13,449 nt of DNA, from NCBI GenBank assembly GCA_002392705.1, contig DGHP01000072.1, positions 1 to 13,449 on the forward strand. The letters are read 5' to 3'. Origin of the DNA: Lachnospiraceae bacterium UBA3845. Lineage in GTDB: Bacteria > Bacillota > Clostridia > Lachnospirales > Lachnospiraceae. Below are positions 1 through 5,868 of this stretch, in pieces. Position 1 is the first letter of the stretch; each line of letters starts with the position of its first letter. A program made the position numbers and the translations under genes. A model generated the notes under the pieces. That model was given only the letters and a program-made list of their open reading frames with translations, searched no databases and had not been told where the DNA came from.

Positions 1-2
1 AT

Positions 3-74
3 GGCCGGCTGAAAGAGCTGCTCTGCCGACTGTCTGTAGAAGAGACCGGACAGGAATATGTCATAAATTTCTGA
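3..74 (+). CDS. C-terminal end of an unidentified protein (partial)
   Basis: The reading frame open from base 3 ends at TGA 72-74 and encodes the last 23 residues of a protein, ending in GQEYVINF. A terminator hairpin follows about 27 bases after the stop, which supports this as a real gene end. A second frame is also open here but runs straight through that hairpin, so it is less likely. Too little is present to recognise a family, and no function is proposed. Confidence 0.5.
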   Translation, partial: GRLKELLCRLSVEETGQEYVINF

Positions 75-101
75 ACCCCGCGGAACGGGAACAGAGAACA
101 G

Positions 102-137
102 GACCGCCCCCCACCAGGAGGCGGTCTTGTGAATTTT
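102..137 (+). terminator. Rho-independent terminator of the upstream gene
   Basis: GACCGCC (102-108) pairs with GGCGGTC (120-126) around an 11-base loop. The following tract (TTGTGAATTTTG) is T-rich but interrupted, so this is a moderate rather than ideal intrinsic terminator. It lies just past the stop codon at 74. Confidence 0.6.
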
Positions 138-181
138 GTGCAGGAGGCATATGGAAAGCTGAAAGGTTTTATTGAAAATGA

Positions 182-210
182 TTGATATTTCAATGAACTG
201 CTGATATATT
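182..210 (+). promoter_or_regulatory. Sigma-70-type promoter for the tandem cNMP-binding gene
   Basis: TTGATA (182-187) is separated by exactly 17 bases from TATATT (205-210), and TG at 202-203 gives an extended -10 element. Each hexamer matches consensus at 5 of 6 positions. Transcription would start near 217, leaving a leader of about 208 bases before the start codon at 425. Confidence 0.65.
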
Positions 211-216
211 TTTTAT

Positions 217-424
217 AAGAAACAGGGAAACGCTCCATCGGAAAACGTTCAGATTTGACCGTTTACTGCTTCATATTCAGGGTTCAGCGGCGTTTCCTTT
301 TGCGACACATGCTGACCGGAAGCGGCGATCCATATCGGGAGGAAGCTGACGCGCTGCTGTCCTGCGGGTCCGGCAGATTTGTTTTAAAGGGCGGCAGGTT
401 CTTTAGAAGAAAGGATGGAAAAAC
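217..424 (+). promoter_or_regulatory. Long 5' leader with nested inverted repeats
   Basis: The transcribed but untranslated stretch holds a perfect 8-bp inverted repeat, GGAAACGC (226-233) with GCGTTTCC (290-297), extendable by a G-U and an A-U pair. The right arm is followed by TTTT. Nested inside, AAACG (243-247) pairs with CGTTT (260-264). The arrangement resembles a closing stem around a smaller hairpin and could be a cis-regulatory RNA or an attenuator. It matches no riboswitch consensus I know. The folding is read by eye only. Confidence 0.4.
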
Positions 425-1309
425 ATGCAGGAAAAGATTTTTAATAACGGTGAGGTCATGATCAGGCAGGGTGAGAGTGATCCGTTCTTCTACCAGATCA
501 TAAGCGGCTCGGCGGATGTCTTTGTCGGCGATGATTCTGAGAATAAGACACATCTCGCGACACTGAAGGAAGGAGCCTATTTCGGGGAGATGTCTCTGCT
601 GGAGGGCGGCATTCCGCACAGCGCTACTGTTACAGCGGCAGAAGACAATACACGTGTACTTGAGATTCCTGCCGATCAGATTTCCGAATATTACAAAACA
701 CGGCCTGATAAGATCTATGACCTGATGAAATATATCGGAACACGGATCAGAAGTATGACCGATACCTATAAGGAAGCGCTGGAGGACCTTGAAAAAGCAA
801 AAGGAGAAGGCCGCGAAGCACTCGGGGGCAGGCTTGCAGCTTATCTCGCCAACCGCAGGAACCTGAAGAAGCTGTCGCAGGTCAGTGTCGATGTCATGCA
901 GAGCGGCGCTCATAAAGACGGTTTCGCCAAAAAGGTAAACGAGTATGAAGCCGGAAAGGTTATCTGCAGAGAGGGTGCGACCGGAGACTGCATGTACGAC
1001 ATTCACTGGGGATCCGTCGGAGTCTATACCGGATACGGTACGGATAAGGAGAAGAAGATTGCGGATCTGTATACGAATGCATTCTTCGGTGAGATGGGCA
1101 TGCTCGACGGTGCGCCCCGCAGTGCAACCGTAGTAGCGCTTGAGGATACGACCATTGAGACCATCACGGCGGAAGATCTGGATGAGCTGTTCGAGAAGAA
1201 TCCGGCGAAGGTCTGGATGATCACGGATCATCTTTCCCGTCGTCTGAGGAATCTGACGAGGGATTATCTGAAAGTCTGTGACCAGATTGCTGAAGTCTGC
1301 GGCGAGTAA
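425..1309 (+). CDS. Tandem cyclic-nucleotide-binding-domain protein
   Basis: A 294-residue soluble protein of two cNMP-binding (CRP-like beta-roll) domains, roughly residues 1-95 and 168-262, joined by a charged helical linker (about 96-165). Each domain has a phosphate-binding cassette. In domain 2 it is FGEMGMLDGAPRSATV, with the E223 and R232 that hold the ribose and cyclic phosphate in this family. In domain 1 the arginine position is histidine (IPHSATV, H65), so that site may bind weakly or not at all. There is no helix-turn-helix, kinase or membrane segment, so it is not a CRP-type transcription factor. It probably works by protein contact or as a nucleotide sink. An AGGATGG element lies about 7 bases before ATG 425; the ATG at 415 reads into an early stop. 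It converges on a nucleotidyl cyclase, the likely source of its ligand. The domain assignment is firm; the partner and output are unknown. Confidence 0.9.
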   Translation: MQEKIFNNGEVMIRQGESDPFFYQIISGSADVFVGDDSENKTHLATLKEGAYFGEMSLLEGGIPHSATVTAAEDNTRVLEIPADQISEYYKTRPDKIYDLMKYIGTRIRSMTDTYKEALEDLEKAKGEGREALGGRLAAYLANRRNLKKLSQVSVDVMQSGAHKDGFAKKVNEYEAGKVICREGATGDCMYDIHWGSVGVYTGYGTDKEKKIADLYTNAFFGEMGMLDGAPRSATVVALEDTTIETITAEDLDELFEKNPAKVWMITDHLSRRLRNLTRDYLKVCDQIAEVCGE

Positions 1310-1326
1310 GGCAGCTTAACTTTAGG

Positions 1327-1359
1327 AGGAGTGTGAACGGCAGTTCACACTCCTTTTTT
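1327..1359 (+). terminator. Strong intrinsic terminator between convergent genes
   Basis: AGGAGTGTGAAC (1327-1338) pairs perfectly with GTTCACACTCCT (1343-1354) around a GGCA tetraloop, followed by six T residues. It ends the cNMP-binding gene. In the opposite direction the T run is missing, so it is a poorer terminator for the cyclase coming from the right. Confidence 0.9.
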
Positions 1360-1371
1360 ACGTTTTTATCT

Positions 1372-2748
1372 TTATGATGTACTTTTCTTTTCAGCTCCTT
1401 CTGAAGCAAGTCCGTCCAGCAGTTCTTCCAGATTGTCCGGTTTCGGAGTGAAACAGAGAATATAGGTATCCTTGTCTCTGGAGATGATTTTTGCGTACAC
1501 GCCCCTGCCGATCCGCAGCAGTACATTCCGGTGCAGTTCCAGATCGGCTTCTGTCTGCAGCCAGAAGAAACGCTGATCTTCGGAGAGCGCGGTCAGGACC
1601 CCTTCATAGATGACCCTTCCGACGGTTTTTCCGTTAAGAAGCGAGAAACGCAGGCGCGGGCAGGGAGGAGCGATTTCCTGGGGAGCGCCGGGATCTTCCG
1701 ACAGCTTTAATGCAGTGCTTCCGATGGCGGTGACTTCCAGCGCGGTGATCTCCGAGCGGGAGCCTTTGGGCATGAAGGTCTGTTCCGACCTGATCTCAAG
1801 CGGCTCCCCGATCCGGTCCCGGACAGATGCGGAAATCAGGACCTGGCCTCCGATTGTCAGACTTTCGATGCGGCCGGCCAGATTGACGGTCTCCCCGATA
1901 CATCCGTATTTCATCTTCTGAGTCGAACCGATATTGCCGACAACAGACTGGCCTGTATGGACGCCGATGCCCATCTCCAGTTCCGGAAGCCCCTCTTCCC
2001 GGTTCCAGGCGTTGACCTCCGCCATCGCATTCTGCATCCCGACCGCGCAGTGAACAGCATGGGAGGGATGCAGCGGATCATCGGCGGGAGCGCCGAATAC
2101 GACAAAGATTCCGTCTCCCAGAAATTCGATGACGGATCCGCCGAACTGATCTATGATTTCGACCATCTTTTCAAAATAATGATTCAGCAGGCGGACCAGC
2201 TGCATGGCGTCAAGACTGGCACTGATCGCCGTGAAGCCCCGCAGATCGCTCATGAGGATGGTGACGTCCCGGCTTTTTCCGCCCTGACGCTCGCCTTCTT
2301 CGGATGAGAGCACATACTCGGCGATTTGCCGGGAAGTGTACCGGGAGAAGGCGGAATTGACTCTGAACAGTTCGGTCAGATCACTGAGCAGGATCACGAA
2401 TATACCCTCCAGGTAATCCGCATAGGACATACTGACCCGGAGCTTCAGCTGTCTGCCGTTAATATTTTCATAATCAAGCAGCTTATGGCGGCATCTTTTT
2501 TTGGTTTTATAAGTATTAAGAAAAGTCTGAATGAATTCATCATTCTGTTCCACAAAGGGAATCACTTCCCACAGACGTTTTTTCCGGATCCCGTCTTTTG
2601 TTGTGCCCAGAAGTTCTTCCGCCGCAGGGTTGATATACAGAATGTGGCCCGTGCCGCCTGTGATGATTAAGGCATCCTCGATCGTCGACAGGATAAAGCG
2701 CAGCTGACTTTCATTGAGTTCTCTGTAGCCCTGTTTTTTTATTTCCAT
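1372..2748 (-). CDS. PAS domain-containing class III adenylate/guanylate cyclase
   Basis: A 458-residue soluble cyclase. Residues about 15-130 form a PAS sensor (IEDALIITGGTGHILYINPA). The class III catalytic domain spans about 158-310 and retains both metal aspartates (D168 in SDLRGFT, D212 in LGDGI) and the transition-state pair N289/R293 in VNLAGR. The two purine-selecting positions are E208 (VIEFLGDG) and G282 (KYGCIGETVN). Glutamate at the first is the guanylyl-cyclase-like choice, where adenylyl cyclases normally carry lysine, so the product cannot be called from sequence. Residues about 362-435 form a beta-rich C-terminal domain like that seen after some spirochaete and clostridial cyclases; it may be PilZ-like in fold, which is only a guess. 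No membrane segment is visible, so PAS sensing should be cytosolic. The ribosome site before the ATG is weak. It converges on the tandem cNMP-binding gene. Confidence 0.92.
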   Translation of the reverse strand: MEIKKQGYRELNESQLRFILSTIEDALIITGGTGHILYINPAAEELLGTTKDGIRKKRLWEVIPFVEQNDEFIQTFLNTYKTKKRCRHKLLDYENINGRQLKLRVSMSYADYLEGIFVILLSDLTELFRVNSAFSRYTSRQIAEYVLSSEEGERQGGKSRDVTILMSDLRGFTAISASLDAMQLVRLLNHYFEKMVEIIDQFGGSVIEFLGDGIFVVFGAPADDPLHPSHAVHCAVGMQNAMAEVNAWNREEGLPELEMGIGVHTGQSVVGNIGSTQKMKYGCIGETVNLAGRIESLTIGGQVLISASVRDRIGEPLEIRSEQTFMPKGSRSEITALEVTAIGSTALKLSEDPGAPQEIAPPCPRLRFSLLNGKTVGRVIYEGVLTALSEDQRFFWLQTEADLELHRNVLLRIGRGVYAKIISRDKDTYILCFTPKPDNLEELLDGLASEGAEKKSTS

Positions 2749-2816
2749 ATATTTACCGCTTTCATCAGTGACCTGATCAGATCTTTCGAAGACTGCCTTA
2801 AAAAGGTGCCGGCCCC

Positions 2817-2822
2817 ATCATA
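2817..2822 (-). promoter_or_regulatory. Extended -10 promoter element for the cyclase gene
   Basis: Read on the minus strand, TATGAT is preceded by TGT, giving an extended -10 (TGTTATGAT). No convincing -35 hexamer sits 16-18 bases upstream, which extended -10 promoters tolerate. Transcription would start near 2810, about 60 bases before the cyclase start codon. The gene could also be read through from the isomerase-like gene upstream, since no terminator is seen between them. Confidence 0.4.
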
Positions 2823-2857
2823 ACATGAACTGTGTTAAGGGAACAGGAATTCTTTGC

Positions 2858-3643
2858 TCATAAACTTATCGCCCGCATCAGGGATCTGATATCATCCTTC
2901 AGAGGCTGTCCATGGTAAACGGGCTTCAGATATTCGATGACCAGTTTTGCGTCCGGCACTGTGTCCCGGATGAAGGGAATAAGCGCATCAAAATCGATCG
3001 TTCCCAGGCCGATCCGGTTGTGCTCGTCAAGATGTCCGAAATTATTATGAAGATGGAACACACGGATCTGGCTTTTCAGCTCCCTGATCAGAGGAAACAG
3101 ATCCCAGCCGTTGGCGTGGGCGTGCCCCACATCGATTACGAGCCCGAAGCCCTTCTCCCGGCACAGATCCGTGAATTCGGCCTGATCAAGCAGAAGATTC
3201 CCCTCTGCCTTCGTCCCGGTGTTCTCGACCAGAAGCCGGACGTCCGGAAACAGATCCCGCATTTCTTCCAGGTTTTCCAGTGTAACAGAAAGCATGCGGT
3301 CCTTCTGGGAAGGCAGGACCCGGCAGTTGTTCAGATGATATACCATGTCGGTCGGCTGCAGGATTTCTGCGTATTTCTGCGTAAGCCGGACATGGTACAT
3401 GGACGCCTCATAGGCAGGACTGCCTTTTCTGGCCGAATGCTCTACGCCCCAGACAGGCTCATGGAAAATCAGAGGGCCTTTTTCAAACAGGGACAGGTTC
3501 TGTCTCAGATTCGCTTCAAAATCCGGCAGGTCAAACATGGGCAGGAGTTCAAAGCCTATCTCCGGGCCGAAGCAGTCCCGGTAATAGCCCGCGCATTCCA
3601 TATGAGAGCGCGGCAGAACGCATGTATCTATATAGATTTGCAT
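2858..3643 (-). CDS. Sugar phosphate isomerase/epimerase-like TIM-barrel protein
   Basis: A 261-residue protein of the xylose isomerase-like TIM-barrel (AP endonuclease 2 / sugar isomerase-epimerase) superfamily. The metal and acid-base residues of the fold are in order: E140 in LVENTG, D171 and H174 in IDVGHAHANG, H197/H199 in FHLHNN, D206 and H208 in HLDEHNRIGLGTIDF, and E237 in VIEYL. Members isomerise or epimerise sugars, inosose or hydroxypyruvate, or act as AP endonucleases; the substrate cannot be read here. The start is uncertain: an ATG nine codons upstream (3670) is in frame but has no ribosome site, whereas the ATG at 3643 begins directly at the first beta strand (MQIYIDTC) and follows a weak AGAAAG. 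It has its own promoter and lies 109 bases upstream of the cyclase on the same strand, so some co-transcription is possible. Confidence 0.8.
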   Translation of the reverse strand: MQIYIDTCVLPRSHMECAGYYRDCFGPEIGFELLPMFDLPDFEANLRQNLSLFEKGPLIFHEPVWGVEHSARKGSPAYEASMYHVRLTQKYAEILQPTDMVYHLNNCRVLPSQKDRMLSVTLENLEEMRDLFPDVRLLVENTGTKAEGNLLLDQAEFTDLCREKGFGLVIDVGHAHANGWDLFPLIRELKSQIRVFHLHNNFGHLDEHNRIGLGTIDFDALIPFIRDTVPDAKLVIEYLKPVYHGQPLKDDIRSLMRAISL

Positions 3644-3720
3644 AGCTGTATCTTTCTGCGGTTTTCGCATGGATCAACGGCGGATCCGGTCTGCGGTCGG
3701 ACGTTTGCTTCTGTAATCCC

Positions 3721-3749
3721 ATTATACTCCCGGTTGCATCCTCCGGCAA
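3721..3749 (-). promoter_or_regulatory. Promoter for the isomerase-like gene
   Basis: On the minus strand TTGCCG (3744-3749) and a perfect TATAAT (3721-3726) are separated by 17 bases. Transcription would begin near 3714, 45-70 bases before the gene depending on the start codon. It is divergent from the phosphofructokinase promoter about 90 bases away. Confidence 0.7.
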
Positions 3750-3828
3750 TCATGGCGCGGCATGGCATTCCGCTTTTTCCACGACCATGAATAGTAATAT
3801 TGAAACTGAAATATTTCCCAAAAAAGGG

Positions 3829-3877
3829 TTTACTTTTTTTGAAAATGAGATAACTTAAGATAGAGATGTTATCATCA
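3829..3877 (+). promoter_or_regulatory. Promoter and operator-like region of the PPi-phosphofructokinase gene
   Basis: Plausible -35 elements are TTTACT (3829-3834) and TTGAAA (3839-3844). The latter sits 16 bases from a poor -10, TAGAGA (3861-3866). Over the same bases lies a perfect inverted repeat, GATAAC (3849-3854) and GTTATC (3868-3873), with 13 bases between, flanked by TGA and TCA. That is the size and position of a repressor operator, but it could also form a weak RNA hairpin. The exact promoter is not resolved. Confidence 0.35.
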
Positions 3878-3898
3878 GTATGAAAGGAGCTAACGATT

Positions 3899-5560
3899 AT
3901 GAATTTATCACCTCTTCAGAAGGCAAGATACGAGTACAGCCCGAAACTTCCGGGTATGCTCAGACATGGTATTGCGGATATCTGCGTTAAGGAAGGCGAG
4001 GCGACTCAGAGTGTGGCGGATCAGGACAAGATCAGCGCGCTGTTCCCGAATACATACGGGAAAAAGGAGATTACCTTCCAGAAGGGTCAGAATACTTCCC
4101 CCGACAAGAAGCAGGTCGTAGGTGTTATCCTGTCCGGCGGACAGGCGCCCGGCGGACATAACGTAGTCTGCGGTCTGTATGACGCTCTTAAGGCAACCAA
4201 TAAGGAGAACGTTCTGTACGGCTTCAAGGGTGGCCCGAGCGGACTTCTTGAAGATGACTATATCATCATGGATGATGCTTATATCGATCAGTACAGGAAT
4301 ACCGGCGGCTTCGATATCATCGGGTCCGGCAGAACGAAGCTGGAAACCCAGGAGCAGTTCGCAGTCGCGGCTGAGGTCTGCAAAAAGCACGGTATCACCG
4401 CTATCGTTATCATCGGCGGCGACGACTCTAACACCAACGCGGCCGTCCTTGCTGAGTATATGGCTGCACACAACACAGGCGTCCAGGTCATCGGCTGCCC
4501 GAAGACCATCGACGGAGACCTGAAGAATGAAGATATCGAGGCTTCCTTCGGATTCGATACAGCTACCAAGACCTACAGTGAGCTGATCGGGAATATCGAG
4601 AGAGACTGCAACTCCGCGAAGAAGTACTGGCATTTCATCAAGGTCATGGGCCGCAGCGCTTCCCACGTCGCTCTTGAGTGCGCGCTTGAGACACAGCCGA
4701 ATATCTGCCTGATCTCTGAAGAAGTCGCCGAGAAGAAGATGTCGCTGTCTCAGATCGCTGACCAGATCGCTGATTCTGTTGTGAAGAGGGCAGAAAAAGG
4801 CATGAACTTCGGCGTCGTCATCATCCCTGAGGGAGTCGTGGAATTCGTTCCGGAATTCTCCGTCCTGATCAGCGAGATCAATGAGCTCCTTGCCGGCAGC
4901 AAGGCCGCGGAATTCAACGCGCTTCCGGACTGGGACGCAAAGTATGCCTTCATCGAAAAAGGTCTGACGGCCGAGTCCATGGCAGTCTTCGCGATCCTTC
5001 CGCAGACGATCCAGCAGCAGCTGTTCCTCGACAGAGACCCGCATGGCAATGTGCAGGTTTCCCTGATCGAGTCCGAGAAGCTGTTCTCTGCTCTCGTAGG
5101 CGCCAAGCTCGCAGAGAGAAAGGCAGCAGGAACCTACAGCGGCAAGTATTCCACCCTTCATCATTTCTTCGGTTATGAAGGAAGATGCGCATTCCCGTCC
5201 AACTTCGACGCGGACTACTGCTATTCTCTTGGATACAATGCATTCATGCTGATCCAGTATGGCTACACCGGATATCTTTCCAAGGTCTCCAATCTGTCCA
5301 AACCGGCTGATGAGTGGGTTGCCGGCGGTATGCCGATCACCAAGATGATGAACATGGAGAGAAGACACGGCGAGGACAAGCCGGTTATCCGCAAGGCTCT
5401 GGTAGAACTTGACGGCGCTCCGTTCAGGTATTTCGAAGCACACAGGGCGGAATGGGCAGAGAATACCTGCTATACCTTCCCCGGAGCCATCCAGTACTTC
5501 GGACCGTCTTCTGTATGCGATATCACCACCAGGACGCTGGCACTGGAAAAGGGCATGTAA
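3899..5560 (+). CDS. pfp: Diphosphate--fructose-6-phosphate 1-phosphotransferase (long PPi-PFK)
   Basis: A 553-residue phosphofructokinase that uses pyrophosphate instead of ATP, interconverting fructose 6-phosphate and fructose 1,6-bisphosphate in glycolysis in the cytosol. Its length fits the long clade also found in plants and spirochaetes. Signature sites are the phosphate loop [14 protein letters not shown] (75-88), [10 protein letters not shown] (173-182), where the second aspartate marks PPi dependence, PKTIDGD (201-207), with the lysine typical of PPi enzymes and the catalytic aspartates, and MGRSASH (250-256) for fructose 6-phosphate. Start: AAAGGAG (3883-3889) lies nine bases before ATG 3899. 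It appears monocistronic, with its own promoter region and a strong terminator at 5741-5784. The direction of flux in the cell cannot be told from sequence. Confidence 0.95.
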   Translation: MNLSPLQKARYEYSPKLPGMLRHGIADICVKEGEATQSVADQDKISALFPNTYGKKEITFQKGQNTSPDKKQVVGVILSGGQAPGGHNVVCGLYDALKATNKENVLYGFKGGPSGLLEDDYIIMDDAYIDQYRNTGGFDIIGSGRTKLETQEQFAVAAEVCKKHGITAIVIIGGDDSNTNAAVLAEYMAAHNTGVQVIGCPKTIDGDLKNEDIEASFGFDTATKTYSELIGNIERDCNSAKKYWHFIKVMGRSASHVALECALETQPNICLISEEVAEKKMSLSQIADQIADSVVKRAEKGMNFGVVIIPEGVVEFVPEFSVLISEINELLAGSKAAEFNALPDWDAKYAFIEKGLTAESMAVFAILPQTIQQQLFLDRDPHGNVQVSLIESEKLFSALVGAKLAERKAAGTYSGKYSTLHHFFGYEGRCAFPSNFDADYCYSLGYNAFMLIQYGYTGYLSKVSNLSKPADEWVAGGMPITKMMNMERRHGEDKPVIRKALVELDGAPFRYFEAHRAEWAENTCYTFPGAIQYFGPSSVCDITTRTLALEKGM

Positions 5561-5740
5561 TTTCACGGTCTGAAAAACACAGTCCGGTACATACAGCCTC
5601 CGGCGGGCGCTGAAGGGTGCTGCGTGCCTGCGGTATACGTCCGGCAGCGACCGAAGCGGCGTGCAGATCCACGGGCGCACAGAGGCAGTCCGGCAGCTGA
5701 AGCTGCCGTGCGCCGGGCGGAATTGATATAAGTCACAGAA
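5561..5740. other. GC-rich intergenic stretch with hairpins, no gene seen
   Basis: About 180 bases between the phosphofructokinase stop and the main terminator. CGGCAGCT (5691-5698) and AGCTGCCG (5702-5709) form a perfect 8-bp hairpin with a GAA loop, enclosed by GGCGCA (5674-5679) and TGCGCC (5710-5715). The decamer GTCCGGCAGC occurs twice (5639-5648 and 5688-5697). It may be a folded 3' untranslated region or processed 3' RNA. A short antisense frame here has no family resemblance. Confidence 0.4.
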
Positions 5741-5784
5741 AGATCAGCCAGATCCGGCAAATGAGGGATCTGGCTGATCTTTTT
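5741..5784 (+). terminator. Strong intrinsic terminator after the PPi-PFK gene
   Basis: AAGATCAGCCAGATCC (5741-5756) pairs perfectly over 16 bp with GGATCTGGCTGATCTT (5766-5781), loop of nine bases, running into TTTTT. It lies 180 bases past the stop codon, so the gene has a long 3' untranslated region, and it insulates the ABC-F gene that follows. Confidence 0.92.
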
Positions 5785-5800
5785 AAAATCCGGTGATTTA

Positions 5801-5809
5801 TGTTACAAT
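5801..5809 (+). promoter_or_regulatory. Extended -10 promoter of the ABC-F gene
   Basis: TGTTACAAT gives a TG-N-TACAAT extended -10 element (TACAAT at 5804-5809), with a poor -35 (TTTTAA) overlapping the terminator tail. The start of transcription would be near 5816. This lies downstream of an in-frame ATG at 5800, which argues that the longer reading frame beginning there is not the true start. Confidence 0.5.
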
Positions 5810-5855
5810 CTGTTCATCGGATACGAATCCGGGCGGGCCGGGGAATGGACCAGAT

Positions 5856-5861
5856 AAGGAG
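5856..5861 (+). promoter_or_regulatory. Ribosome binding site deciding the ABC-F start
   Basis: AAGGAG sits seven bases before ATG 5869. No comparable site precedes the in-frame ATGs at 5800 or 5845. Confidence 0.75.
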
Positions 5862-5868
5862 AAAGTTT

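Noticed and set aside
284..1231. A 315-codon antisense frame across the cNMP-binding gene
   Set aside because: The plus-strand product has both phosphate-binding cassettes; the antisense product is low-information sequence with no motif.
3908..5680. A 590-codon antisense open frame across the PPi-phosphofructokinase gene
   Set aside because: It mirrors a clearly real gene on the other strand, matches no family, and long antisense frames are expected from the codon bias of that gene.
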